64,000 nt of DNA from Sesamum alatum (GCA_034509735.1 JACGWO010000013.1:9816136-9880135), one strand, 5' to 3'. Positions 45,493 through 59,373 are shown, counted from the stretch's first letter. The notes: generated from the sequence alone by a model not told the origin. Program-made: numbers and translations.

Positions 45493-46948
45493 TTTAAAAT
45501 CTACATTTTAGAAAACAGCGCGCGATCAGCAGAAAATAAAAGACGGTGGTTTGATAAAATAATTAAATGCATGGACTTTAGTCATTTAATCCTCCCACTA
45601 TTTATACGAAAACACGGTACTCTCAAACGTGATTTTCGGGAAATCCTTTCCTAGTGGGCTTGGGATCCACAGCGATTTTTCCCATACCCCGCTTTTACGA
45701 TTCGCATGGAAAAGATCCTGTGGGAGGTATTCCATACCATTCTCATTCCACGAGATTCCCAAGATTATTGCCTCACCCTTTCATATGATCCCGAGGACTC
45801 CAAGCGAATCATGTTAATTGGGCGTTAGACCCAACCCAATCAACCGAGCCACAGACCCACTGGTACCCCCACGACTCGTGAGACAGGTAACAGCAGCCCA
45901 TTTTTCGTTCATGACATAGTGCAGCTTCCTTTAAGTACAATAACGTGCCACGACTCGTGAGACCACGCTATTGACCCAAAGCAGCTTCCTCACTATGCCA
46001 TGGATTGGAAGGCATGGACAAACTGCTAGAGTTCAAGTCCACTTTGTCTAGGGTCTAATATTTTAACATTGGTCCAACCAATGTGAGAGTAGTAAATGAC
46101 CGAGATCTCATAAATATACATTCACACATACAACCATAATGCGTAAATAAACCATCCATAGCAGTTATATGATAAATAAATAACCCATTCATCCATCATC
46201 ATAACTACATGGAAAATTAAAGCCTAGCACGCCCCTGTTGGATGATCACGAGCCCGAATCCTATTCGACCCACTGAGCCCGCAGTGGATCTGTGGTCAAT
46301 CTAGGGTTGGTCCTATACTATTACATTAATTTTAACCCAATCATCATGCTGATGGGCCTTGGTCTCTTTTCTCTTTCTTCACTTCATGGAAAACTCCAAG
46401 GGGCCTCCCGTCTGGGCTCTCCATGTGGTCCTTCCTTCTTTCTCCACCAATTACAAAATTAGAAACCTCACTCCTATTCTACTCTCATTACATATATAAA
46501 AAAAAGAAACCCCAGTGAAAACCCGGGGGGAGTACATAAGGAGGGAGGTAGAATGCCTTATTATTACAAGGCAACTACAAAGAGAGAAGGAGAAAGCAGT
46601 AAAAGAGGCACACAGGCCCAACAGAAAATAAACCATACATTCGGTCTAGGGCTCGTGATCATCCATTTCCATCCAACACACATAATCACATGATCCCATC
46701 ATATAATCACAATATACCAACAACACATGATTCCCAATCATAAATATTCAAAATAATAAATGAATATGTGCGTAACGTGTGAAAAATAAAACATAAATAT
46801 TGGTAATAAAATTTTCTCGTTTTAGGAAAACCTTTCCTCATTGTTTTAAGTAAAATAACCCCGGGATTCCAAATTCAATTTATTTTACTCCTAAAATAAT
46901 GTCTTTAGAAAATTAGGCATAATTGAACCCACAAAAACGATTTTTCAG
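45493..46948 (-). other. Leader of N, gag-proximal part
   Basis: TATA box at 45599-45606 (107 bp before gag), palindromes CACGACTCGTG at 45869-45879 and 45948-45958 (79 bp apart as in P). Ends at target duplication AATTA (46949-46953). Confidence 0.85.
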
Positions 46949-46953
46949 AATTA

Positions 46954-48948
46954 TGTTAGAATAGGTGACCATGTAAGCCAATTTTGACTGGAATATGTAA
47001 CCTATGTCTAGACAATTCTTTGGTATTTAATAAAAACATTTATGAATAAATAAGTGAAAATTCATATGGCAATACTTTGTTTACGTTCACTTATCTGCAT
47101 TTACATTTCTGTTCACTACGCAAACAAAGTCCACGGACTGAGAAACGATTTCGGGGACTGGGACTACGCTTGGAGGTAGGTCCATGAAATCAGTCTTATC
47201 GAATCAGTCCGGAAATCTCCAAGTCAAGGAATCCCAAAAATGGGTACCGGGATTCCCTTTGAGACTTGCACTAAGCATCTGCTATCGTATTTCATCAACG
47301 GGTGACGAAGATCGTCTAAGCAGTGTTAGTGGGTCAGCATGCTAGGAAGCTGCTGACTGAGGTGACTCGCGGGAACCGTCTTACGGAGGACCTTGAGTAT
47401 GGTCAGCAAGGTATGACGTGTACTCCCGGTTCCAACAGTACAGGCCAAGTCCTTTGACTTGAGGAACTGCTGAGTTTACCTGTGCATCAGGTCTGTATCT
47501 TAGATATGGTGAGAGATTGCCAAAATACTCTTGAGTAGTCATAAGCCATGTCTAGTGCAGCTCGAGTGTACAAAGTGACAGTAGTTTCCAAGAAAGGATC
47601 TGTCTCCTGTCAAAAGGTATTGACAGTTGAGTCTCATGTATGCTCTGTGTCTTGTCCCTGAAATCTGTGGCCACAGTAACTGAACAGAAGGGAAAGATTT
47701 CCCTTGCGGCGTTTAGTAAGGACAGACCGACACTTAGGTCCAAAATGGGTACCTGCATTTTCCGTGCCCTAGACCCTAAGTGATGAGACCGAAGATAGAA
47801 GGACAAGTGTACTGTTAGAGCCTAAATGTTCATCCCCGAGTATTTCACCTAGTCTCTAGTGCCATGGACCGTTGCTAGATGGCCACCCATGGTAACGGGC
47901 GGATTCCAGGAATCCGACCAAGTCTAGCTGAATGGTGAACCTAATGAGTCACACACTATCCACACACACACTTAGTATTTAATTTGGAATTAAATATTCG
48001 AGTAAAGGAATGATTAAATTAGATTTAATCGGGTCCTATATTTTCTTGGAGAAATTAATTCCTTCTATTTGATAAAGGGAATTAAATTAATAAATAGGAT
48101 TTATTAAAGGGTTGATTTAATGGGCTTAGAATAAATAATAATATTTATTTATTATATTATATTTATTCTTTTAGCCTTTTGGAATATTTAATGGGATTTA
48201 AATATTCCATTAAATTAAAATCAACGGTTGAGATGGAAAGGGGAGATGGAAGGCTAGGATTCGTTTGATTAGGTCAAACACTAGTTTGACTAGGACTTTG
48301 ACTAGGTCAAAATCCTAGTCAAATTAGAGTTCTTAGAGTTGGAGTTTAAAGAGGATTAAACTCCTCCTCTATATAAACCTCTAGCTTCCAACAATTGTAG
48401 GATGATGGTTCTTGAAAACACACACAACACACACCCTCCCCTTCTCACCTCTCGTCCGCCCCCTCTCTCTCTACAAGAAAATATTTTTTTCTTAGTTCTT
48501 TTGTTCTTGGAACATTAGAACTTAGATGAATCAATACCGTTAATTGATAACGTGTTGTTAATTCATCCACTCCAAAAATATACACTTGTTCGTTGCTAGC
48601 ACAACGTGCAAGATACGTGGGTGGAGCGTGTGTCACGATTTGGAGGGTCTCAAGAACGAGATCTCGGTGCAAAACGGGGAACAACGCGAGTAGCCGTTGA
48701 AGACAAAAACGACAACGGGTAGGTCTCGTTTTACTTTTTCGTCCCTCTTTAATTTTCAACTCTATGGCCTCCATGATTTATTTACATGCTTTATAATCAT
48801 GAGATACACCGAACGCCCGGGAACCTCAAGGGTACACCCCTTGAGCGTGTTCTTTTAAATTAAAAGCATGCTTTATTTTTTCGTATGTTTATTTTTATCG
48901 CGCTTCCGCATTCGCGCAATTCCCGGGACGATCCACCGATTTCTTTCA
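46954..48948 (+). mobile_element. Solo family A LTR in N leader
   Basis: 1995 bp, TGTTAGAATAGG to CGATTTCTTTCA, with perfect AATTA duplications (46949-46953, 48949-48953). Opposite orientation to N. Hairpin CTCAAGGG/CCCTTGAG near 48825-48845. Confidence 0.93.
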
Positions 48949-48953
48949 AATTA

Positions 48954-49612
48954 ATTCAAAATTAAAACTGAAAATAATTAAAGAATAAAAGAAAACATTA
49001 CTAGGGTTTTGAAACCCTAGCAGCAGCCGGCCCGGATATTCCGGCAGGCCGTCGCACGCGCAAGCTCCCTTGCCTCGCGCGTGCGCTGGCCTGCTGGCTG
49101 CCGGCCGCGCCATGCGCAGTGCGCGCGCAGACGTCCACTGGGCACGCCTGCCGGGTGCGCGCGCGCAGACTCCTCCGTCTGCGTGCGCGCGCGCCTGGCG
49201 GCGCTGCCCAGAGTCCATCCGCGCGCGGACTTCTCAGGCGCTCAGCCTTGCGCGCGCGCGCGCAGACACCCTCGTCTGCGAGCGCGCGCGCCTGGAGGCG
49301 CTGCCCCTGCGCGACCGGCTGGGCGGGCGCGCAGGCTTCCCTTACCTACGCGCGTCTGTCCTGCTGGCAGCGCGCGGCTGCGCGCGGCCAGCCCTCCCAG
49401 CTGGCCGGCTGCGTCTTTTTTCGTTTTGCGTTCAATTTTTCCACCCCGTTTCCCAAGAAAAACAGAAAAATACCAATATTCAGAAAATACACACGAATCA
49501 AAAGCAATAAAAACGACATGCTTTAAATCAAGAAAATCAAGATTTAATAAAAACATGCCAATTTCACGTTTCATGCTTATAACGCACATAAACCCTAGGC
49601 CTATACAACGAA
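48954..49612 (-). other. Leader of N, PBS-proximal part with hairpin and GC island
   Basis: Hairpin CTAGGGTTTTGAAACCCTAG at 49001-49020, GC island 49021-49420 (shorter than in Q and Z), then AT-rich sequence to the PBS. Confidence 0.82.
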
Positions 49613-49628
49613 CCGGGCTCTGATACCA
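49613..49628 (-). other. Primer-binding site of N
   Basis: Minus strand TGGTATCAGAGCCCGG, perfect to the initiator-Met tRNA complement. Confidence 0.85.
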
Positions 49629-49629
49629 C

Positions 49630-51576
49630 TGGAAGAAATCTATGGATCGTCCCGGGAATTGCGCGAATGCAGAAGCGCAATATAAAATAACATACAAAAA
49701 ATTAAAGCATGCTTTTAATAATAAAAGAACACGCTCAAGGGGTGTACCCTTGAGAGTCCCGGGTGTTTGGTGTATCTCATGATTATACAACATGTAAAGA
49801 AATCATGGAGGCCATAGAGTTGAAAATAAAGAGAGACGAAAAATAAAACGAGACCTACCCGTTGTCGTTTTCGTCTTCAACGGCTACATGCGTTGTTCCC
49901 CGTTTTGCACCGAGATCTCATTCTTGAGACCCTCCAAATCGTGACACACGATCCACCCACGTATCTTGCACGTCGTGCTAGCAACGAACAAGTGTATATT
50001 TTGGAGTGGATGAATCAACAACACGTTATCAATTAACGGTATTGATTCATCTAAGTTCCAATGTTCCAAGAACAAAAGAACTAGAAAATATTTTTCTTGG
50101 AGAGTGGAGAGAGAGACGGTGGACGAGAGAGAGGGGAGAGTGGCCGAAATTATGTGTGTGTTGTGTGTGTGTTGGAATTTCATCATACTTCGAAAAGTTG
50201 GAAGCTAGAGGTATTTATAGAAGAGGAGTTTAATCCTCTTTAAACTCCCCTTTCCATCTCAACCATTTATAGAGGTACTTCAAACAAATCCTAGCCTTCC
50301 ATCTCAACCGTTGATTTTAATTTAATGGAATATTTAAATCCCATTAAATATTCCAAAAGGCTAAAAATAAATATAATAAATAAATATTAATATTTATTCT
50401 AAGCCCATTAAATCAACCCTTTTAATAAATCCTATTTATTAATTTAATTGCCTTTATCAAATAAAAGGAATTAATTTCTCCAAGAAAATATCGGACCCGA
50501 TTAAATCTAATTTAATCATTCCTTTACTCCAATATTTAATTCCAAATTAAATACTAAGTGTGTGTGTGGATAGTGTGTGACTCTTTAGGTTCACCATTCA
50601 GCTAGACTTAGTCGGATTCCTAGAATCCGTCTGTTACCATGGGTGGCCATCTAGCAACGGTCCATGACACTAGAGACTAGGTGAAATATTCGGGGATCAA
50701 CATTTTGGCTCTAACAGCACACTTGTCCTTCTGTCTTCGGTCTCATCACTTAGAGTCTAGGGCACGAAAAAAGCAGGTACCCATTTTGGACCTAAGTGTC
50801 GGTCTGTCCTTACTAAACGCCGCAAGGGAAACCTTTCCCTTCTGTTCAGTTACTGTGGCCACAGATTTCAGGGACAAGACACAGAGCATACATGAGACTC
50901 AACTGTCAATGCCTTTTGACAGGAGACATATACTTTCTTGGAAACTACTGTCACTTTGTACACCCGAGCTGCACTAGACATGGCTTATGACTACTCAAGA
51001 GTATTTTGGCAATCTCTCACCATATCTAAGATACAGACCTGATGCGCAGGTAAACTCAGCAGTTCCTCAAGTCAAAGGACTTGGCCTGTACCGTTGGAAC
51101 CGGGAATACACGTCATACCTTGCTGACCATACTCAAGGTCCTCCGTAAGACGGTTCTCGCGAGTCACCTCAGTCAGCTGCTTCCTAGCACGCTGACCCAC
51201 TAACACTGCTTAGACGACCTTCGTCACCCGTCGATGAAATACGACAGCAGATGCTTAGTGCAAGTCTCAAAGGGAATCCCGGTACCCATTTTCGAGATTC
51301 CTTGACTTGGAGATTTCCGGACTGATTCGGTAAGACTGATTTCATGGACCTACCTCCAAGCGTAGTCCCAGTCCCCGAAATCGATTCTCAGTCCGTGGGC
51401 TTTGTTTGCGTAGTGAACAGAAATTTAAATGCAGATATAAGTGAACGTAAACAAAGTATTGCCATATGAATTTTCACTTCTTTATTCATAAATGTTTTTA
51501 TCAAACACCAGAAATTGTCTAGACATAGGTTACATATTCCTGCCAAAATTGGCTTACATGGTCACCTATTCTAACA
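49630..51576 (-). repeat. 5' LTR of N
   Basis: 1947 bp; starts TGGAAGAAATCTATGG where the 3' LTR has TGAAAGAAATCGGTGG. About 50 bp around 50240-50290 are rearranged: the W-box palindrome segment is replaced by a scrambled copy of nearby sequence (AACTCCCCTTTCCATCTCAACC). Hairpin near 49735-49755. Followed by GAATC. Confidence 0.9.
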
Positions 51577-51581
51577 GAATC

Positions 51582-52253
51582 TACTAACCTCCTTATCCTA
51601 TCTAGGGGAATGTGACCTAGCTTTGCATGCCAAATCTGTGAGTTTATCTTGATTATCCATTTCATCATTTGTTTGAGCATTCATAATCTAATTATCGGAT
51701 AGTATTGAAATAATTATGCAAATAACCTAGCAGACAAGAATAATCATTCTTTGTCAAATAAAAGAAGCTTTCATTGATCAAAAAGATGTAATCCTCATTG
51801 TCCAACAATAGAAAAACATAAGTTTGATCATGCTAGGTTACATAATTGTGACCTATCAACTATATCCTAACATGATCACTGATAGCTAAGCCTTACTAGT
51901 CCTATAACTTCTATGACAATAGCCGAGCCATTGCCTAGCTTTAGAGCCATCTCCGTCTTAGCCTTCTACTCCTTTCCATCACCTGCAAACCATTTGCAGA
52001 TATGAGCTCTACAGCTGGTATCCAATACCCAAGAGTAGAATAATAATTATGTTAAAGCTCAAATCAAATGTACCTTGGTTGGAGAGGAGTTTAGAACACT
52101 CCCTATTCCAATGCCCCTTATCACGACAATATATGCAAACATCTTTTGCAATCCTTGACTACCGAACCGCCTTCCTCTTTCCTTTGCCCAAGCCCAGCAT
52201 GGCAACAGGAGCGCTCTGTGCGCTTGCAGCGGCTGATTCTGTCTTACCCTTCT
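51582..52253 (-). pseudogene. Family E gag-protease-integrase start, decayed
   Basis: Continues E after N. From the right: gag zinc knuckle (CIYCRDKGHWNREC, about 52088-52129, all four ligands present), protease region with a mutated active site near 52010-52025, GAG-pre-integrase region near 51590-51660. Several frameshifts. The gag N-terminus is cut off by the B LTR at 52254. Confidence 0.75.
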
Positions 52254-53671
52254 TGTTAGAATAGGTGACTAGAAAGCCAATAGGTTTGGCGATTTGTAAC
52301 CTATCTGACAACTTGATGAAAATGTAATATTATTATGTGATGAATAAGATCAATGTTCGTCACCAATGGTACCTTCTTTGTTGCGCTCATCTTACATTTG
52401 TTAAACGGTGTTTAACTTATATCGCAACAAAGCCCACAGACCATGGATAACAACTCGTGCAGTTGGGCCATGCATTGGATGGTGGTCATGAAACCAACTG
52501 ATTAAGAGTTGGGTCTGAAACGTTCCAAGTCGAGGACCTCGAGACAGGGCATCGAGAGTCCTATTGAGACTTGCGTCAAGAGTCGTGTTCATTGGATGAG
52601 TGTCGTGTTACATCGGCGACAGGCGTGGGACGCCTACACGATCTTGATGGGTTGGTCGACTGGGGTCGAGCCGATTGGACTGACTCGCGGGGATCATCAT
52701 ATGGAAGCCTTGGAGGCTTGGTCGCTATGAATGGCTTTCCCCAGTTCCGATAGTACGGGAGTAATCCTCAAACTTGAGGAATCATGGCAATCGCATGCAC
52801 AGGACGGCTGTATCTTGGATCTGGCGAGAGGTAATCATTCTGTAAGATAATTATCATAAGCCTGGTCCAGTGCAGTCGGAATGTGTAGCGAGGACGGTAG
52901 ATTCCAAGAAGAGGATCCGTCCCCTGTCAGTATGTGACAGAGGTATCTCCTATGCACTCGGAGACACGTTCATGCTGTTTGAAGCTGTGGCCACAGTGGT
53001 TGGTCGAACAGGGAATGGTTTCCTGTGTCGACGCAATGAAGCATATGTGGTCTCGAGTATTAAGCATAGATGCCTAGTCAAGGATGGGAACCGACGCCCA
53101 ATTCCATACCCTAGACTAAGGCCGGGAGACGGTAGACGGAGGGATCGTACCCGTACGAAATCAGCGCCTAAATGTTCACGCCAATTCACCTAGTCTCTAG
53201 TGCCATGGACCGTTGCTAGACGGACACCCATGGTAACGGGCCCTTGTGGGACACGGGGCCAAGTCTAGCTGAGGGTGAACCTAAAGGGTCAAACATAAAT
53301 CACCGAGGAGGTTGAAAGATCGACTTGGAGTCAATCTCGAAGGATAAAATAAGTAATTGGATTACTTAAGGAAAGTCCATTGGATGGACCGGCCGATATT
53401 GTATCGGGCTTCCGTTTAATCGGTAAATTGGATTTTCGATTAAATATGGAAAGTTGAGACGTTGAGACGTTGGATCTTTTAATTGGATTAAAAGATCAAC
53501 GAGAATAATTTAAGTGGACATTAAAATGGATTTAATATTGGGTTCGTCGTAATTGGATTACGATAAAACCCGGTCCGTTAAATTATACCCGAGAGGAGAA
53601 ATAATTCCTAATTTGGAATGGGAAGAAGTTGGACTTCTTCCCTTAATTAAACATGACCGACATGCTCCCTT
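52254..53671 (+). repeat. Family B 5' LTR, part 1
   Basis: TGTTAGAATAGGTGACTAGAAAGCC to CATGCTCCCTT. Cross-family block at 53187-53239. Interrupted at CCCTT (53667-53671) by the solo B LTR; continues at 55906. Confidence 0.88.
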
Positions 53672-55900
53672 TGTTGGAATAGGTGACCAGAAAGCCAATA
53701 GGTTTGGCAATTTGTAACCTATCCGACAACTTGATGTGAATGTAATATTATTATGTGATGAATAAGATGAGTATTCGTCACCAATGGTACCTTCTTTGTT
53801 GCGCTCATCTTACATTTGTTAAAATGGTGTTTAACATATATCGCAACAAAGCCCACAGACCATAGATAACAACTCGTGCAGTTGGGCCACGTATTGGATG
53901 GTGGTCATGAAACCAACTGATTAAGAGTTGGGTCTGAAACGTTCCAAGTCGAGGACCTCGAGACAGGGCATCGAGAGTCCTATTGAGACTTGCATCAAGA
54001 GTCGTGTTCATTGGATGAGTGCCGTGTTTCATCGGCGACAGGCGTGGGACGCGTACACGGTCTTGATGGGTTGGTCGACTGGGGTCGAGACAACTGGACT
54101 GACTCGCGGGGATCATCATATGGAATCCTTGGAGGCTTGGTCGGTATGATTGGTTTTCCCCGGTTCCGATAGTATGGGAGTAATCCTCAGACTTGAGGGA
54201 TCATGGCAGTCGCGTGCACAGGACGGCTGTATCTTGGATCTGGCGAGAGGTAATCATTCTGTAAGATGATTATCATAAGCCTTGTCCAGTGCAGTCAGAA
54301 TGTGTAGCGAGGACGGTGGATTCCAAGAAGAGGATCCGTCCCCTGTCAGTATGTGACAGAGGTATCTCCTATGCACTCGGAGACACGTTCATGCTGTTTG
54401 AAGCTGAGACCACAGTGGTTGGTCGAACAGGGAATGGTTTCCTGTGTCGACGCAATTAAGCATACGTGGTCTCGAGTATTAAGCATAGATGCCTAGTCAA
54501 GGATGGGAACCGACGCCCAATTCCATACCCTAGACTAAGGCCGGGAGACGGTAGACGGAAGGATCGTACCCGTACGGAATCGGCGCCTAAATGTTCACGC
54601 CAATTCACCTAGTCTCTAGTGCCATAGACCGTTGCTAGACGGCCACCAATGGTAACGGGCCCTTGTGGGACACGGGCCCAAGTCTAGCTAAGGGTGAACC
54701 TAAAGGGTCACACACAAATCACCGAGGAGGTTGAGAGGTCGACTTGGAGTCAATCTCGAAGGATAAAATAAGTAATTGGATTACTTAAGGGAAAGTCCAT
54801 TGGATGGACGGGCCGATATTGTATCGGACTTTCATTTAATCGGTAAATTGGATTTTCGATTAAATATGGAAAGTTGAGATGTTGAGACGTTGGATCTTTT
54901 AATTGGATTAAAAGATCAACGGGAATAATTTAAGTGGACATTAAATTGAATTTAACATTGGGTTCCTCGTAATTGGATTACGATGAAACCCGGTCCGTTA
55001 AATTATACCCGAGAGGAGAAATAATTCTTAATTTGGAATGGGAAGAAGTTGGACTTCTTTCCTTAATCAAACATTTCCGACATGCTCCCTTGGAGGAAGC
55101 AAAATCAGCCATGTTTCATGCTAGGTGGTATGTTGACTTATCTGTTTTGGAAAGAGACAAATCAACTCCAATCAAGCTCTTCCCTTTTGGTATAATTTGA
55201 TCATACCATAAATTTTGGTAGGCTTGATTGAAGAATTGATGGTGATTGGTTGGAATGAATCTAGACATCCTTGGATGAACCTAGACACATTCCAATAATC
55301 ACATTAATTATGTATATATATTAGAATATACAACACCAAGCATAAGTGATTCATTATTCGTCTTTTTCTAGGAAAAAGAGAAGACAAAAATCCTCTCCTC
55401 TCTCTCAAAATTTCGTGCTCCCTCCCTCTCTTACACTTGTGTTCTTCACTTGATTTTGAATCAAGAAGAAGAACAAAGTAAGTTTAAAAGAACACTAATT
55501 CATAGTGTTCTTCTCTTAAACCGATTCCTTCCTAAACCCGTTCTTTCCTAGCAAGAAGAACGTGTGTTTCTTCCGGTGTGGTGTGGATCAACTTTGGAGA
55601 ATCCATACGTTTCGATTTCGTGAGCATTCCGAAGAAGGAACAACGCTAGTAGCCTGGAGCATACGCTAAACAATCAAAGGTAACGGTTTATTACGCTTTG
55701 ATTGATTTCATTTGTATATATATGCCCTATGTGTTTAAATATATGTTTTAATATTTACACATCCTACATCGAACGCCCGGTTGAGTACCCAAGGGTACAC
55801 CCCTTGGGATTCGCGTATTTTGAATTTGATTTAAATTTACGCACTTATCTCGCTTTTCTCGCTTCCGCTCGCGCTCCCGGGCGGATCCGCTTGTCCTTCA
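53672..55900 (+). mobile_element. Solo family B LTR nested in a B LTR
   Basis: 2229 bp, TGTTGGAATAGGTGACC to CTTGTCCTTCA, flanked by CCCTT on both sides (53667-53671, 55901-55905). Hairpin CCCAAGGG/CCCTTGGG, loop TACAC (55788-55808). Host and guest LTR are the same family, diverged by scattered substitutions. Confidence 0.93.
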
Positions 55901-55905
55901 CCCTT

Positions 55906-56712
55906 GGAGGAAGCAAAATCAGCCATGTTGCATGCTAGGTGGTATGTTGACTTGTCTCTTTTGGAAAGAGACAAATCAATTCCAATCAAGCTCTTCCCTT
56001 TTGGTATGATTTGGTCATACCATAGATTTTGGTAGGCTTGATTGAAGAATTAATGGTGAATGATTGGAATGAATCTAGACATCATTGGATGAACCTAGAC
56101 ACATTCCAATAATCACATTAATTATGTATATATATTAGAATATACAACACCAAGCATAAGTGGTTCATTATTCATCTTTTTCTAGAAAAAAGAGAAGACA
56201 AAAATCTCTCTCCTCTCTCTCAAATTTCGTGCTCTCTCCCTCTCTCACACTTGTGTTCTTCACTTGATTTTGAATCAAGAAAAAGAACAAAGTAAGTTTA
56301 AGAGAACACTAATTCATAGTGTTCTTCTCTTAAACCGATTCCTTCTAAACCCATTCTTTTCTAGCAAGAAGAACGTGTGTTTCTTCCGGTGTAGTGTGGA
56401 TCACCTTTGGAGAATCCATACGTTTGGATTTCGTGAGCATTCCGGAGAAGGAACAACGCAAGTAGCCGGGAGCATACGCTAAACAATCAAAGGTAACGGT
56501 TTATTACGCTTTGATTGATTTGATTTGTATATCTATGCCCTATGTGCTTAAATATATGTTTTAATATTTACACATCCTACATCGAACGCCCGGTTGAGCA
56601 CCCAAGGCTACACCCCTTGGGATTCGCGTATTTTAAATTTGATTTAAATTTACTCACTTTTCTCGCTTTCTCGCTTCCGCTCGCGCTCCCTGGCGGATCT
56701 GCTTGTCCTTCA
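55906..56712 (+). repeat. Family B 5' LTR, part 2
   Basis: GGAGGAAGCAAAATCAGCC to CTTGTCCTTCA; with part 1 the LTR is about 2225 bp. Hairpin near 56601-56621 has one mismatched pair. Followed by a PBS, so this is a true 5' LTR. Confidence 0.88.
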
Positions 56713-57371
56713 AGTGGTATCAGAGCCCGGTTCGATGTAAGGGGCATAGATCTATGTGTTTGGCATGATCTACTTGCTTTTAAATGGCTCTATTGGCATG
56801 TTAGATTACATAAATATATGAATAATATGATGATTCAATTGTTTGGATTTAATGGACTTTTGGCATGCTTAACCCATGCGTAGTCGGCCGCTGCCAGCGC
56901 GCGGCACAGAGCGCGCGCGCGCTGCCCTGTTCGCGCGGGCGGCCGGCCAGCACAACGGCTGGGCCGTTTTGTGCAGTTTTTCGACTTTTTTCGAAAAATT
57001 TGATTTTGTGAATTTTCTGCACAATATTCTGAAAATATATTAATTTTGCATATTTGATTTTGGAATAATTGGATTATTCCTTGAATTAAATTTGCTTAGT
57101 TAATTTGGGATTAATACATGCATTCGATGCATTGTTTAAAATGTCCATTAAATTTAAAACTTGAATTTTGCATATTATTTGTATATTTATGCTTTTGTGA
57201 TGTTGGACATCACTTGGGTATTTGGAATATCCATTGGTTATTTATGCATGATTATTTGGAATAATTATGTTATGTGAGTTGATGGAATCAACATGGGATG
57301 ATCGCAAGAGCCCTAGACCTTATGTATGGATGAATGTATGATCATTTATTTTCTGTTGGGTAGCGCCTGCG
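56713..57371 (+). other. PBS and leader of family B element
   Basis: PBS TGGTATCAGAGCCCGG at 56715-56730. Leader holds a short GC-rich segment (56881-56962) and AT-rich sequence matching 33230-33455 reversed. Interrupted at CTGCG (57367-57371) by element Z; the B gag-pol is not in the window. Confidence 0.85.
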
Positions 57372-59372
57372 TGTTAGAATAGGTGATCATGTAAGCCAAT
57401 TTTGGCAGGAATATGTAACCTATGTCTAGACAATTCTTTGGTATTTGATAAAACATTTATGAATAAAGAAGTGAAAATTCATATGGCAATACTTTGTTTA
57501 CGTTCACTTATCTGTATTTACATTTCTGTTCACTACGCAAACAAAGCCCACGGACTGAGAAACGATTTCGGGGACTGGGACTACGCTTGGAAGTAGGTCC
57601 ATGAAATCAGTCTTACCGAATCAGTCCGAAAATCTCCAAGTCAAGGAATCCCGAAAATGGGTACCGGGATTCCCTTTGAGACTTGCACTAAGCATCTGCT
57701 GTCGTATTTCATCGACGGGTGACGAAGGTCGTCTAAGCAGTGTTAGTGGGTCAGCGTGCTAGGAAGCAGCTGACTGAGGTTACTCGCGGGAACCGTCTTA
57801 CGGAGGACCTTGAGTATGGTCAGCAAGGTATGACGTGTATTCCCGGTTCCAACGGTACAGGCCAAGTCCTTTGACTTGAGGAACTGCTGAGTTTACCTGT
57901 GCATCAGGTCTGTATCTTAGATATGGTGAGAGATTGCCAAAATACTCTTGAGTAGTCATAAGCCATGTCTAGTGCAGCTCGGGTGTACAGAGTGACAGTA
58001 GTTTCCAAGAAAGGATCTGTCTCCTGTCAAAAGGCATTGACAGTTGAGTCTCATGCATGCTCTGTGTCTTGTCCCTGAAATCTGTGGCCACAGTAACTGA
58101 ACAGAAGGGAAAGGTTTCCCTTGCGGCGTTTAGTAAGGACAGACCGACACTTAGGTCCAAAATGGGTACCTGCTTTTTCCGTGCCCTAGACTCTAAGTGA
58201 TGAGACCGAAGACAGAAGGATAAGTGTACTGTTAGAGCCTAAATGTTCATCCCCGAATATTTCACCTAGTCTCTAGTGCCACGGACCGTTGCTAGATGGC
58301 CACCCATGGTAACGGACGGATTCTAGGAATCCGACCAAGTCTAGCTGAATGGTGAAGCTAAAGAGTCACACAATATCCACACACACACTTAGTATTTAAT
58401 TTGGAATTAAATATTGGAGTAAAGGAATGATTAAATTAAATTTAATCGGGTCCCATATTTTCTTGGAGAAATTAATTCCTTTTATTTGATAAAGGGAATT
58501 AAATTAATAAATAGGATTTATTAAAAGGGTTGATTTAATGGGCTTAGAATAAATAATAATATTCATTTATAATATTATATTTATTCTTTTAGCCTTTTGG
58601 AATATTTAATAGGATTTAAATATTCCATTAAATTAAAATCAACGGTTGAGATGGAAAGGGGAGATGGAAGGCTAGGATTCGTTTGACTAGGTCAAACACT
58701 AGTTTGACTAGGACTTTGACTAGGTCAAAATCCTAGTCAAATTAGGTTACTTAGAGTTTGAGTTTAAAGAGGATTATACTCTTCCTCTATATAAACCTCT
58801 AGCTTCCAACATTTGTGAGATTGATGATTCTTGAAAATCACACACACAACACACACACTCTCCTCCCCTCTCTCATCCGCCCCTCTCTCTCTCTCTCACC
58901 AAGAAAATATTATTTTCTTGTTCTTTTGTTCTTGGAACAATTGAACTAAGGAAGATCGATCCCGTTAATTCATAACGCGTGGTTGATCTATCCTCTCCAA
59001 TATAATACTTGTTCGTTGCTAGCACGACGTGCAAGAATACGTGGGTGGATCGTGTGTCACGATTTGGAGGATCTCAAGAACGAGGTCTTGGTGCAAAACG
59101 AGGAACAACGCGAGTAGCAGTTGAAGACGAAAACGACAACGGGTAGGTCTCGTTTAAGATTTTCGTCCCTCTTTAATTTTTTCAACTCTATGGCCTCCAT
59201 GATTTCTTTATTTGTTTTATGATCATGAGATACACCGAACGCCCGGGAACCTCAAGGGCACACCCCTGAGCGTGTTCTTTAAATTAAAAGCATGCCTTTT
59301 ATTTTGTAAATTTATTTTTACCGCGCTTCCGCATTCGTGGAATTCCCGGGACGATCCACCGGATTTCTTTCA
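57372..59372 (+). repeat. 5' LTR of Z
   Basis: 2001 bp, TGTTAGAATAGGTGATC to CCGGATTTCTTTCA. TATA region near 58785, CT tract 58858-58898, hairpin near 59249-59268 with one base lost from the right arm. Confidence 0.92.
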
Positions 59373-59373
59373 A

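Larger units (their letters stand above)
39431..51576 (-). mobile_element. Copia element N: complete family A element
   Basis: Minus-strand element with target duplication GAATC (39426-39430, 51577-51581), both LTRs, polypurine tract, gag-pol, full leader with GC island and PBS. A solo A LTR (46954-48948) is nested in its leader. Without that insertion and its target repeat it is about 10.15 kb. Best reference for the family's structure in this window. Confidence 0.93.

Noticed and set aside
49613..49628. tRNA gene at PBS-like sequences (also 24775, 56715, 59374).
   Set aside because: Only the short complement of the tRNA 3' end is present, next to an LTR, with no cloverleaf.
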